Of a DNA stretch of 64,000 bases, positions 1-7,857 are shown one piece after another; position 1 is the first letter of the stretch; each line of letters opens with the position of its first letter. A model generated the notes under the pieces. It ran no database searches. It was not told where the DNA came from and saw only the letters and a list, made by a program, of their open reading frames with translations. Both the position numbers and the translations under genes were made by a program. The DNA is from Xanthobacter oligotrophicus (GTDB taxonomy: Bacteria; Pseudomonadota; Alphaproteobacteria; Rhizobiales; Xanthobacteraceae), in assembly GCF_008364685.1 (NCBI RefSeq), contig NZ_VTTL01000003.1, positions 62,001 to 126,000 on the forward strand, in the 5' to 3' direction.

Positions 1-837
1 CTCATCGACCGGCTGGGCCGGCGGCTGCTGCTGCTGATCGGCTTCGCCGGCACCGCGGTGGCGCTCGGCGTCATCGCCATCGGCGCCGCCACCGGCAGCG
101 AGATGATGGGCAAGCTCGCCCTCGGCGGGCTGGTGCTCTACATCGCCTCCTTCGCCATCGCCATCGGCCCCCTGCCCTGGGTGATGATGTCGGAAGTGTT
201 CCCGCTCGACGTGCGGGCGCTGGGCATGAGCATCGCCTCGCTGGTCAACTGGGGCTTCAACTTCCTGGTGGTGTTCAGCTTCCCGGTGCTGGTGGCCGAG
301 TTCGGCCTCGCCGGCGTGTTCGGCCTCTATGCGGTCGTGTGCGTCGTCGGCCTCGCCTTCACCCAATGGCTGGTGCCCGAAACCTCCGGCGTGAGCCTGG
401 AGGAGATCGAGCGCCACCTCGACAGCGGCCGGCCCCTGCGCGACCTCGGCCCCTGCGCGACCTCGGCCGCTTCACGCCCCGTGCCGCCTGAGGAGCGCCC
501 AGCCATGGCCACCCCTCCCGAAGCCACAAGCCCTGCTGCGGCGCCGCTCGATTTCGCTCTGCTCGTGGCGGCGGTGCTGCCGCTCGACCACTACCACCGC
601 GAGCTTGAGCCGCTGCTGCCCGACCTTATCCGCATCGTGGTGCTCAACGACCAGCTCAACGCCGCCTTCCGGCGCATCGCGGAGCGCGCCGGCTTCACCG
701 AGGGCGGCGAAATCGAGCGCGCGCACCTGGGCGACGACGGGCCGGCGGTGCACACCTTCTTCGAATACGTTTATTTCGCCTCGCCGGCTTTCCTGAGCAC
801 GGTGGGCGAGTGGCCCCTGGGAGGCGTGCGTGGCTGA
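1..837 (+). CDS. Sugar-porter MFS transporter, C-terminal part, frame fused to the next gene
   Basis: The reading frame is open at the window edge, so only the last part is present. It begins with the sugar-porter cytoplasmic-loop signature DRLGRR, has hydrophobic helices typical of MFS transmembrane segments, and carries the family C-terminal signature PETSGVSLEEIE near residue 125-136. The product would import a sugar or polyol by proton symport in the inner membrane. The frame has no stop where the family normally ends. It runs on through a 17-bp tandem duplication and continues in frame through the small gene that starts at 505. Without one repeat copy the protein would end RFTPRAA at a TGA at 489-491, overlapping the Shine-Dalgarno of the next gene. 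The fusion is therefore probably a recent mutation or an assembly error. The neighbouring GMC dehydrogenase suggests a sugar or polyol role. Confidence 0.8.
   Translation, partial: LIDRLGRRLLLLIGFAGTAVALGVIAIGAATGSEMMGKLALGGLVLYIASFAIAIGPLPWVMMSEVFPLDVRALGMSIASLVNWGFNFLVVFSFPVLVAEFGLAGVFGLYAVVCVVGLAFTQWLVPETSGVSLEEIERHLDSGRPLRDLGPCATSAASRPVPPEERPAMATPPEATSPAAAPLDFALLVAAVLPLDHYHRELEPLLPDLIRIVVLNDQLNAAFRRIAERAGFTEGGEIERAHLGDDGPAVHTFFEYVYFASPAFLSTVGEWPLGGVRG
431..464. repeat. 17-bp perfect tandem duplication
   Basis: The unit ggcccctgcgcgacctc occurs twice back to back (431-447 and 448-464). Seventeen is not a multiple of three, so the extra copy shifts the frame of the MFS gene and removes its expected stop codon at 489-491. 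Confidence 0.9.
505..837 (+). CDS. Small protein preceding GMC dehydrogenase (putative small subunit)
   Basis: The likely native start is the ATG at 505, preceded by GAGGAG at 490-495. It gives a 110-residue protein beginning MATPPEATSP. No confident family is recognised. Its position directly upstream of the GMC oxidoreductase, overlapping it by 8 bp, matches the layout of small accessory subunits (gluconate-2-dehydrogenase subunit 3 or FAD-glucose-dehydrogenase gamma type), which help mature or export the catalytic flavoprotein. No clear Tat signal is visible. It could also be translated as the tail of the upstream MFS frame, because no stop separates them. Confidence 0.55.
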   Translation: MATPPEATSPAAAPLDFALLVAAVLPLDHYHRELEPLLPDLIRIVVLNDQLNAAFRRIAERAGFTEGGEIERAHLGDDGPAVHTFFEYVYFASPAFLSTVGEWPLGGVRG

Positions 838-2476
838 AGCGGCCCATTGCGATGTGATCGTCGTCGGCACCGGCGCCGGTGGCGGCATCCTCGCCTACGA
901 ACTCGCCAAGGCCGGCCTCAACGTGGTCTCCCTGGAGCAGGGCGGCCAGCTGGCGGACGACCACTTCAAGCGCGTCGACCCGCCGGGCACCGCGCTCGAC
1001 TTCGGCATCCGCTCCAACACGGTGTGGCCCGCCGAGCCCCACGACAGCCTGTTCGTCCATCCCCTGTTCGAGAAGGGCGAGGACGGCTCCACCGGCTGGC
1101 CGGAGGGCGGCTTCCGCCACTACCAGATCATCCAGGTGAACGGCCTGCAGAACCTCTGGAACGGCGTGAGCGTGCGCTTCTCCGAGAAGGATTTCGCCGA
1201 CTGGCCGTTTCGCTATGCCGAGCTTGCGCCCCACTATGACGCGGTGGAGCGCCGCATCGTGGTGTGCGGCACCCAGGAGAATATCCCCGAGCTGCCCGAC
1301 GGCATCTATGTGACCCCCAAGCCCCTGCGGCCCGCCGACCAGATGATCGTCGATGCGGTGAACGGCCTCGATGAGCCCTATTCCCGCGCCATTCCCAACC
1401 GCAAGGCCATCGACACCCGCCCCGACAGCCCCAACGCCTGCGCCTCCACCGGCATCTGCACCTCCGGCTGCCCCACCGGCGCGGTCTACAAGTTCACCGC
1501 CCGCCTGCTGCCGGAGATCGCCAAGCTGCCGAACTACGAGTTGCGCACCGGGGCCAAGGTGGTGCGGCTTCTGCGCGAACCCGGCACGCGGCGGGTCCTG
1601 GGCGTGGAATACCGCGACATGGCCACCGGCGAATCCCGCCTGCTCACCGCCGATCGTGTGGTGCTGGCCACCGGCGCCGTGGAGAGCCCGCGCATCCTGT
1701 TCAACTCGGCCGACGATGTCGCCCCCGAGGGCATGGGCAACACCTTCGGCCAGCTCGGCCTGCGGCTGCAGGACAATCCCAAGTCTGTGCTCTCCACCTC
1801 TTTGTGGAAGCTGTGGGGCAGCGGGCGGGATTTCGACATCGGCTATGGCGACCTGCTCATCCTGCTGTCGCGCGGCACCCTGCCGGACGGGGAGGAATTC
1901 CCCTTCATCGGCCATGCCATCCACGGCGTGCCGGACGTGCCGCATTATCTCGTGGGCATGAAGCGCTTCCCGCCCTTCATGAAGGAGCGGCTCTCCCGCT
2001 TCATGTTCCACTCCTATGTGACGCTGGGCCTGTTCTGCGCCGGCGATCCCAATCCCGCCAACCGGGTGCGCCCGGCCAACAGCTACGACCGGTTCGGCGT
2101 GCGCCATGTGACCGTGGATTTCTCCTCCTCCGCCAGGGCGGACAAGATGATGGACGCCATGGAAGCCTGGGGCCGCACGGTGCTGCGCCATGCCGGGGCC
2201 ACCTCCATCTATCCGTCGCGGGACAATAGCGGCACCGGCATCCACTATGCCGGCACCACAGCCATCTCGTCGGACCCGGCCAAGGGCGTGGTGGACGCGG
2301 ACCTGAAGTGCCACGACCTCGACAATGTCTATGTCTGCGACGGCGGCGTGGTGCCGGTGCTGCCCGACAAGCATCTCACGCTCACCATCATGGCCATGGC
2401 CCACCGCCTCGCCGGCCATCTGGTGGAAAAGGCCCGCTCCGGCGCGGCCGCTGCCGCCCAGCCGGCCCACGCCTGA
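830..2476 (+). CDS. GMC-family FAD dehydrogenase with 3Fe-4S-type Cys motif
   Basis: This 548-residue GMC oxidoreductase starts at a GTG that overlaps the preceding stop. The N-terminal Rossmann fold is GTGAGGG (about residues 13-19). A Cys cluster at Cys204, Cys210 and Cys214 has the CX5CX3CP spacing known from the 3Fe-4S-carrying catalytic subunit of bacterial FAD-glucose dehydrogenases. The GMC C-terminal block (HYAGTT, then DKHLTLTIMA) is present. The second catalytic position, usually Asn in DKNLTLTI, reads His here; a His-His pair is also known in GMC enzymes. The enzyme probably oxidises a sugar or polyol and passes electrons through the cluster to the respiratory chain. The substrate cannot be told from sequence. 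The upstream sugar transporter supports a carbohydrate substrate. Confidence 0.82.
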   Translation: MAEAAHCDVIVVGTGAGGGILAYELAKAGLNVVSLEQGGQLADDHFKRVDPPGTALDFGIRSNTVWPAEPHDSLFVHPLFEKGEDGSTGWPEGGFRHYQIIQVNGLQNLWNGVSVRFSEKDFADWPFRYAELAPHYDAVERRIVVCGTQENIPELPDGIYVTPKPLRPADQMIVDAVNGLDEPYSRAIPNRKAIDTRPDSPNACASTGICTSGCPTGAVYKFTARLLPEIAKLPNYELRTGAKVVRLLREPGTRRVLGVEYRDMATGESRLLTADRVVLATGAVESPRILFNSADDVAPEGMGNTFGQLGLRLQDNPKSVLSTSLWKLWGSGRDFDIGYGDLLILLSRGTLPDGEEFPFIGHAIHGVPDVPHYLVGMKRFPPFMKERLSRFMFHSYVTLGLFCAGDPNPANRVRPANSYDRFGVRHVTVDFSSSARADKMMDAMEAWGRTVLRHAGATSIYPSRDNSGTGIHYAGTTAISSDPAKGVVDADLKCHDLDNVYVCDGGVVPVLPDKHLTLTIMAMAHRLAGHLVEKARSGAAAAAQPAHA

Positions 2477-2486
2477 AGTCCAAGAC

Positions 2487-2517
2487 CCCGCCTGAAGCCC
2501 GCGCGGCTTCAGGCGGG
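2487..2517. terminator. Bidirectional hairpin terminator between convergent genes
   Basis: A perfect 13-bp stem (2487-2499 with 2505-2517) closes a 5-nt loop between the GMC dehydrogenase and the convergent TauE/SafE gene, whose stop codon lies in the 3' arm. No strong T-tract follows on either strand. Confidence 0.6.
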
Positions 2518-3336
2518 CACGGCTTCCTCATGCCGCCAGATCTTGTAGGCCGACACCAGCAGGATGGCGGCGAGGAGCGGCAGTAGCACGCCGTCCGGCA
2601 CCAGGCCCAGCAGCTGGCCGCCGATGAGGGTCCCGACCACGGACCCCACGGACATGACGAGGACGAAGCGCCGGTTGCGGCCCAGCACGGCGAAGCTGCG
2701 ATCCTGGCTGTAGCGGGCAAATCCCGCGAGCATGGTGGGCAGGCTGATGGCGAGCGACAGGCTGCCGGCCAGCTTGATGTCGAGCCCGAATAGAACCACC
2801 AGCGTGGGAATGAGCAGTTCCCCGCCCGCCACCCCCAGCAGCGACGCGAAGATGCCAATGGCGAAGCCGCTGCCGGCCCCCGCCACCATCTGCGCCCAGC
2901 CGTGAAGCAGCGGCTCCTGCGCGGCGGCGTCGTGCCACAGCGCCAGCACTCCGGCGATGGCGACGAGCAGCACCGCGATCACCCGGTGCAGCGTCCCTGA
3001 TTTCAGGCGGGTCGCCCAGCCGGCCCCGATCCACGCACCGGCAAGGCTTCCGGCCAGCAGGTCGAGGATGATCGGCCACTGCGCCGCCACCTCCGCCAAC
3101 GGCACCGTTCGGGCGCGGAACGGGAGGGCGGTGGCCACCACCACCAGGCTCACGGCCTTGTTGAGGATCACCGCCTCCAGCCCCGAGAAGCCGAACGCGC
3201 CCATGAGCAGCGGCAGGCGGAACTCCGCGCCGCCGAGCCCGATCAGCCCGCCCAGCGTGCCGATGAGCGCGCCGCCGCCGAACACGCGCGGCACCGTGCG
3301 GCGGGCATCGCCCTCCGGCAGGTCGTCTGTGGACAT
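2509..3336 (-). CDS. TauE/SafE family sulfite/anion exporter-like permease
   Basis: This is a 275-residue membrane protein with the Gly-rich first helix GTLGGLIGLGGAEFRLPLL typical of the TauE/SafE (DUF81) family. A second related motif, about 130 residues later (FAIGIFASLLGVAGGELLIP), reflects the family's internal duplication. Family members move sulfite, sulfonates or organic anions across the inner membrane. The ATG at 3336 has a good upstream GGAG; a longer frame from a TTG at 3378 is possible but less likely. It is a second TauE/SafE paralogue in this window (see 24789) and has no obvious partner genes, so its substrate is unknown. Confidence 0.85.
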   Translation of the reverse strand: MSTDDLPEGDARRTVPRVFGGGALIGTLGGLIGLGGAEFRLPLLMGAFGFSGLEAVILNKAVSLVVVATALPFRARTVPLAEVAAQWPIILDLLAGSLAGAWIGAGWATRLKSGTLHRVIAVLLVAIAGVLALWHDAAAQEPLLHGWAQMVAGAGSGFAIGIFASLLGVAGGELLIPTLVVLFGLDIKLAGSLSLAISLPTMLAGFARYSQDRSFAVLGRNRRFVLVMSVGSVVGTLIGGQLLGLVPDGVLLPLLAAILLVSAYKIWRHEEAVPA

Positions 3337-3390
3337 GGCGTGCTCCGGATCGCCGGCGTCGAAGGGGGGCGTCGTCAAGGGATGGCGGCT

Positions 3391-3723
3391 TCAGCGGCCG
3401 CCGCCGGGCGCGGGCACGGCGGCGCCCATGATCGCGCCGATCAGCGCATTGATGCGGCCGAACGCCATGCGCGCCACCTCATTGGCTCGCACCATGGCAT
3501 CGACGGAACCGTCCTGGTCCTGGTTGGTATGGGCGGCAAGGGCAGCCACCAGCTCGCTCTGGCCGATAGCAAGATTGCGCAGGGCCAGCAGCAGATTGTC
3601 GAGATCGCCCTTGGTCAGGGTGAGCTGAAGCGGCGTGTCGTCGGCAAAGGCCTGCCAGCGCTCCATAGCGGCGGGCGGAATCTGCGGCGCGTCGTTCTCG
3701 CCATCCGAATTGTCCTGAACCAT
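3391..3723 (-). CDS. Hypothetical protein
   Basis: A 110-residue protein that starts at an ATG with GAGGA nine bases upstream. The family is not recognised. It is mostly helical and hydrophilic, with an acidic, Asp/Asn-rich start (MVQDNSDGEND) and a Gly/Ala-rich C-terminal helix (INALIGAIMGAA). It is co-directional with the TauE/SafE gene that starts 54 bp further on and may be co-transcribed with it. A hairpin with a T-rich tail lies just upstream and should isolate it from the preceding VOC gene. Confidence 0.6.
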   Translation of the reverse strand: MVQDNSDGENDAPQIPPAAMERWQAFADDTPLQLTLTKGDLDNLLLALRNLAIGQSELVAALAAHTNQDQDGSVDAMVRANEVARMAFGRINALIGAIMGAAVPAPGGGR

Positions 3724-3762
3724 GAAATCCTCGCTTGAAAAATGACGACGCAGCCGCGCCCT

Positions 3763-3794
3763 GAAAAGAAAAGACCGGCCCTTCCGGGCCGGCC
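3763..3794 (-). terminator. Rho-independent terminator of the VOC gene
   Basis: On the minus strand, a 7-bp GC stem (3775-3781 with 3786-3792, loop of 4) is followed by TCTTTTCTTTTC (3774 down to 3763). It sits about 80 bp after the stop of the VOC-family gene. Confidence 0.75.
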
Positions 3795-3876
3795 TCAATC
3801 TACACCCGAACGCCCGGGCGCACACCGCGCCTGCGTCTTCGCCGCGCGAGCCGGGATCCTTTCCGGTGGGGGCGCG

Positions 3877-4365
3877 CTATCCCGCCGCCGCCTGCTCCAG
3901 CGCGGCGACATCCAGCTTCACCATCTGGAACAGGGCCTCCATCACCCGCCGCGCCTTCGCCGGGTCGGGATCGGACAGAAGCTGCGGGAGAACACGCGGC
4001 ACGATCTGCCAGGCGACGCCCCAGCGGTCGCGTAGCCAGCCGCACTGCTCCTCCCGTCCCTCGGCGGTGAAGGCCGCCCACAGGCGATCCACCTCCGCCT
4101 GGTCCTCGCAATCCACCTGGAAGGAGATAGCGTGGGTGTATTCCATCTTCTGCCCGCCATTGAGCGCAAGGAAGCGCTGGCCCGCGAGCGTGAACACCAC
4201 CATCAGCACCGAGCCCTCCGGCCCGGACGGCCCCTCCATGGCGTTGCGGTGCACGCTGGCGATGGCGCTATCCGGAAACAGGGAGACATAGAAGCGGGCG
4301 GCATCCTCCGCATCGCCGTCGAACCACAGGCAGGGCGATATCTTCGGTGTGGAAATGGCGGCCAT
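3877..4365 (-). CDS. VOC-family protein (PhnB / 3-demethylubiquinone-methyltransferase-like domain)
   Basis: A 162-residue protein with the PhnB-like vicinal-oxygen-chelate fold. It begins ISPCLWFDGDAEDAARFY, has the SLFPDS turn, and ends with a WQIVPRVLPQLLSDPDPAKARRVMEALFQM block characteristic of this subgroup. These proteins are often annotated as 3-demethylubiquinone-9 3-methyltransferase domain proteins, but their actual reaction is mostly unknown. The chosen ATG at 4365 gives the family N-terminus; the longer frame upstream has no support. It stands alone between a terminator and the divergent alcohol dehydrogenase. Confidence 0.8.
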   Translation of the reverse strand: MAAISTPKISPCLWFDGDAEDAARFYVSLFPDSAIASVHRNAMEGPSGPEGSVLMVVFTLAGQRFLALNGGQKMEYTHAISFQVDCEDQAEVDRLWAAFTAEGREEQCGWLRDRWGVAWQIVPRVLPQLLSDPDPAKARRVMEALFQMVKLDVAALEQAAAG

Positions 4366-4606
4366 GGCTGCATCCTCGCGGTGTCGTGCCTGAAAGACGT
4401 GCGGCGCCCCGCCGGGCCGACAGCCCGCCGGCATTTTTCCCGCCCTCCCGGTGGACGCGCCGCGAAAGCGCCGGACAAGGCGCGGAGACTGCCGCCCGGC
4501 GGTTGACCCGCATCAATGCCGCGCCGGCCCCCTCGTCATAACCAGTTACCGCGGCACCGAAGCGTCCCCACGTTTCCCCACCGGGGACGGATCAGGAAGG
4601 AACGCC

Positions 4607-5731
4607 ATGACCGACACCATCGAACGCCCCGGCTTCGTCGAGCGCAACCGCCCCGGCAGGGCGAAGATGAAGGCGGCCATCTTCGTGGAGAAGAACCGCA
4701 TCGTCCTCGACGAGAAGCCGATCCCGGACGTGGGTCCGCTCGATGCCCTCATCCGCATCACCACCACCACGATCTGCGGCACGGATGTCCATATCCTGAA
4801 GGGTGAATATCCGGTCGAGAAGGGCCTCACCATCGGCCACGAGCCGGTGGGCATCATCGAGAAGCTGGGCTCGGCGGTGGAAGGCTTCGCCGAGGGCCAG
4901 CGTGTGATCGCCGGCGCCATCACCCCGTCCGGCTATTCCAATGCGTGCCTCTGCGGCTGCGCCTCGCAGGACGGCCCGCGCATGAAGCACGGCTTCAAGC
5001 CCATGGGCGGCTGGCGCTTCGGCAACACCATCGACGGCGCCCAGGCCGAATACCTCGTGGTGCCCGACGCCATGACCAACCTCGCCCCGGTGCCGGAAGC
5101 GCTCGGCGACGAGCAGGTGCTCATGTGCCCGGACATCATGTCCACCGGCTTTGCCGGCGCCGAGAGCGGCAAGGTGCGGATCGGCGACACCGTCGCCGTG
5201 TTCGCGCAGGGGCCCATCGGCCTGTGCGCCACGGCGGGTGCCCGGCTGATGGGCGCCACCCGCATCATCGCCGTGGACCGGGTGGGCGAGCGCCTCAACG
5301 TCGCCCGCGCCATGGGGGCGGACGAGGTGGTGGACTTCTCCAAGGTGGATCCGGTGGAGGAGATCCTGCGTCTCACCGACGGGCGCGGTGTGGACGTGGC
5401 CATCGAGGCCCTCGGCCGGCAGGAGACCTTCGAGGCCGCCCTGCGCGTGCTGCGGCCCGGCGGCACCCTCTCTTCGCTGGGGGTGTATTCCACCGACATC
5501 AAGATCCCGCTGGATGCCTTCGCGGCGGGCTTGGGCGACAATCGCATCGTCACCTCCCTGTGCCCCGGCGGCAAGGAGCGCATGCGCCGCCTGATGGACG
5601 TGGTGGCCTCGGGCCGGGTGGATGCCCGCGCCCTCGTCACCCACCGCTTCAAGCTGGACGACATCGAAAAGGCCTATGACCTGTTCTCGCACCAGCGCGA
5701 CGGCGTTCTCAAGGTGGCCATCACGCCTTAA
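4607..5731 (+). CDS. Zinc-dependent alcohol dehydrogenase (medium-chain, isopropanol-dehydrogenase type)
   Basis: A 374-residue medium-chain dehydrogenase. The likely catalytic zinc ligands are Cys57 (CGTDVH), His78-Glu79 (GHEP) and Asp176 (CPDIMSTGFAGAE). This is the Cys/His/Asp pattern of the secondary alcohol dehydrogenases of Clostridium and Thermoanaerobacter, rather than Cys/His/Cys. The nucleotide-binding loop reads GPIGLC, and the acidic AVDR after it suggests NAD specificity. It should interconvert a secondary alcohol or ketone, or an aldehyde, in the cytoplasm. The ATG at 4607 follows AGGAAGG; a later start at Met21 is possible. It is a single-gene unit closed by a strong hairpin. 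Confidence 0.87.
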   Translation: MTDTIERPGFVERNRPGRAKMKAAIFVEKNRIVLDEKPIPDVGPLDALIRITTTTICGTDVHILKGEYPVEKGLTIGHEPVGIIEKLGSAVEGFAEGQRVIAGAITPSGYSNACLCGCASQDGPRMKHGFKPMGGWRFGNTIDGAQAEYLVVPDAMTNLAPVPEALGDEQVLMCPDIMSTGFAGAESGKVRIGDTVAVFAQGPIGLCATAGARLMGATRIIAVDRVGERLNVARAMGADEVVDFSKVDPVEEILRLTDGRGVDVAIEALGRQETFEAALRVLRPGGTLSSLGVYSTDIKIPLDAFAAGLGDNRIVTSLCPGGKERMRRLMDVVASGRVDARALVTHRFKLDDIEKAYDLFSHQRDGVLKVAITP

Positions 5732-5735
5732 GCTC

Positions 5736-5766
5736 AAGCTGCCCCGGCGCCGCGCCGGGGCAGCTT
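5736..5766 (+). terminator. Hairpin after alcohol dehydrogenase
   Basis: A perfect 14-bp inverted repeat with a 3-nt loop begins four bases after the alcohol dehydrogenase stop. The T-tract is weak (TTCCTCCC), but stem strength and position support transcription termination. Confidence 0.65.
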
Positions 5767-5772
5767 CCTCCC

Positions 5773-7413
5773 ATGACGGATCGATCCATGACGGCGCCGA
5801 CGGACACGCCCGCACCGCCCGCCGCGCCCGACCATGTGGTGGGCGACCAGAGCGCCGTCTTCGCCCTTCTGGAAGATCCCGCCACCCATGGCATCACTGA
5901 CAAGGTGGTGCGCATCGATACCCACGGCGCGGCGGTCTTCCTTGCCGGGCCGTTCGCCTACAAGGTGAAGCGGGCGGTCTTCTTCCCCTTCATGGATTTT
6001 TCCACGCCTCAGAAGCGCCACGCCGCCTGCGAGGCGGAAGTGGCGATCAGCGGCGCGGGGGCGCCGGGGCTTTATCTCGGCGTGGTGCCCATCGTGCGCA
6101 CGCCGAATGGCCTCGCGCTGGGGGGCGCGGGGGAGACGGTGGAGCATGCGGTGAAGATGCACCGCTTCGACACCGATCTCACCCTCGACAAGGTGGCGGA
6201 GCGGGGCGAACTTTCGCCCGACCTCGCAAAGGCGCTGGCGGCGGCCGTGGCCACGGCCCATGCCGCCGCGCCGGTGCGACGCGGGTTCGACACCGCCTCC
6301 CGGCTCGCCGCCTACCTCGCCGACAACACGAGGGAATTTTCCGCCCGGCCGGAACTGTTCCCACCGCAGGAGGTCGCCCGGCTGGCGCGGCTGGCGGAAG
6401 ACGCCCTGGCAGGCATCACGCCGCTTTTGAAAACCCGCAGCGCAGCCGGCTTCGTGCGCCGCTGCCACGGCGACATGCACCTGCGCAACATCGTGCTGCT
6501 GGACGGCAAGCCGGTACTGTTCGATGCCATCGAGTTCAACGACGACATCGCCACCTGCGACGTGCTCTACGACCTCGCCTTCCTGCTCATGGACCTGTGG
6601 CAGAGGCGGCTTCCCGCGCAAGCCAATGCCATCCTCAACCGCTATCTGTGGGCGAGCGCGGATGACGAGATCGACGGCCTTGCGGCGTTGCCCCTATTCC
6701 TCAGCCTGCGGTCCGCGATCCGCGCCAAGGTGGAGGCGGCGGGGCTGGCGCATCTGGCGGGGGCGCAGCGGGTGGAGGGCGAGCGGCGGGTGACCCACGC
6801 TTTCCAACAGGCGTTGGACATCCTCGGCACGGATCGACCCAAACCGGTGCAGTTCGGCCAAGTGACGATGGAGATGGCCAAACCCGCCCCGCCGATCTTG
6901 TGGGCGGTGGGCGGCCTCTCCGGCAGCGGCAAGAGCACATGGGCGGCCAGGATGGCGCCGGCGCTCGGCCGCGCCCCCGGCGCCGTGATCCTGCGCAGCG
7001 ACATCGAGCGCAAGCGCCTCGCCGGCGTGGCGGAGACGCAGAAGCTGTCGCCGCAGGCTTATACCCCGGAGGCGACGCAGTTGGTCTACGCCCGCCTGCG
7101 GACGCTCGCGGCCCAGGTACTGACCACCGGCCACAGCGTGATCGTGGATGCCGTCCACGCCCGGTCGGACGAGCGCGAGGCCATCGCCAAGGTGGCGCGG
7201 GCGGCCGGCGCAGACTTTCACGGCTGGTGGCTGGAGGCGCCGAAAAGCGAGCTGATCCGGCGCGTGGAAGCGCGCACCGGCGATGCCTCCGATGCCGACG
7301 CCGCAGTGGTGCGCCGGCAGCTGTCTTATGATCTGGGCGATATCAGCTGGACCCGCGCGCGAGCCTTCAGCACGGCGCCTTTGGCGGCTCAGCCTTCGGA
7401 TCCACACCCGTGA
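5773..7413 (+). CDS. Bifunctional APH-like kinase / P-loop ATP-binding protein
   Basis: A 546-residue two-domain protein. Residues about 20-340 form an aminoglycoside-phosphotransferase-like kinase domain with the catalytic loop HGDMHLRN (His232-Asp234) and a downstream acidic metal-binding segment (FDAIEFNDDIA). Residues about 375-540 form an AAA/zeta-toxin-like P-loop kinase domain with GLSGSGKS (Lys387). This fusion is a known but uncharacterised bacterial family; the small molecule it phosphorylates is unknown, and drug resistance should not be assumed. An alternative start is the ATG at 5788. Its 3' end overlaps the convergent gene at 7367 by 47 bp. Confidence 0.8.
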   Translation: MTDRSMTAPTDTPAPPAAPDHVVGDQSAVFALLEDPATHGITDKVVRIDTHGAAVFLAGPFAYKVKRAVFFPFMDFSTPQKRHAACEAEVAISGAGAPGLYLGVVPIVRTPNGLALGGAGETVEHAVKMHRFDTDLTLDKVAERGELSPDLAKALAAAVATAHAAAPVRRGFDTASRLAAYLADNTREFSARPELFPPQEVARLARLAEDALAGITPLLKTRSAAGFVRRCHGDMHLRNIVLLDGKPVLFDAIEFNDDIATCDVLYDLAFLLMDLWQRRLPAQANAILNRYLWASADDEIDGLAALPLFLSLRSAIRAKVEAAGLAHLAGAQRVEGERRVTHAFQQALDILGTDRPKPVQFGQVTMEMAKPAPPILWAVGGLSGSGKSTWAARMAPALGRAPGAVILRSDIERKRLAGVAETQKLSPQAYTPEATQLVYARLRTLAAQVLTTGHSVIVDAVHARSDEREAIAKVARAAGADFHGWWLEAPKSELIRRVEARTGDASDADAAVVRRQLSYDLGDISWTRARAFSTAPLAAQPSDPHP

Positions 7414-7759
7414 CTACTTCCGGCTGGCGGTCGGGTGAGGCCGGCGTGGAAGCCTGCGGCGTGGTGCCGATATAGGACCCGCCCGACCAGCCGGTGGAGC
7501 CTGCCCCGCCCGGCTCGGTGCCGGAACCGGCGCCCTGCGATGGCGGGGTCTCGGCCACATGGGCCGGCTGTTCGCAAACGCCCTTCGCGGGCGCTGCGGT
7601 CGCCTCCGCCGCCGCGGGGGATGGCACCGCCGAGGCCATAACGAACATCACCGCCCCGACGATGCCGGTGGCGAAGATCCGCGCGCTGGTGACGGTGCCC
7701 TTGGGAATGATCAGGGGAGAGGCGCGCCGGAGCGCCGTCGGAAGTGCGTTCGAGGCCAT
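7367..7759 (-). CDS. Hypothetical secreted or membrane-anchored protein
   Basis: A 130-residue protein with a hydrophobic segment at about residues 27-45 ending in Ala-rich ASAVPSPAAAEA, which looks like a signal peptide or single anchor after a long basic N-terminus. The rest is Pro/Gly/Ser/Thr-rich and low in complexity. The ATG at 7759 is well supported by AAAGGAG eight bases upstream. No family recognised. Its 3' end overlaps the end of the convergent kinase gene. Confidence 0.6.
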   Translation of the reverse strand: MASNALPTALRRASPLIIPKGTVTSARIFATGIVGAVMFVMASAVPSPAAAEATAAPAKGVCEQPAHVAETPPSQGAGSGTEPGGAGSTGWSGGSYIGTTPQASTPASPDRQPEVVTGVDPKAEPPKAPC

Positions 7760-7857
7760 GGCCGTTCTCCTTTCATCCAAGAGAACGTCCCGAAAAACCG
7801 CGTGGTTCCCGTCTCGTCAGAGCAAACGCGGCGGCGGCGAAGCCCCGGTCGGCGGCC

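Noticed and set aside
695-2470. Long open frame on the minus strand opposite the GMC dehydrogenase
   Set aside because: It is His/Gly/Ala-rich with no family resemblance and mirrors a well-supported gene; in GC-rich DNA such shadow frames are common.
5773-7413. Aminoglycoside resistance gene
   Set aside because: The APH-like domain is fused to a P-loop kinase domain, a family not tied to antibiotic modification.
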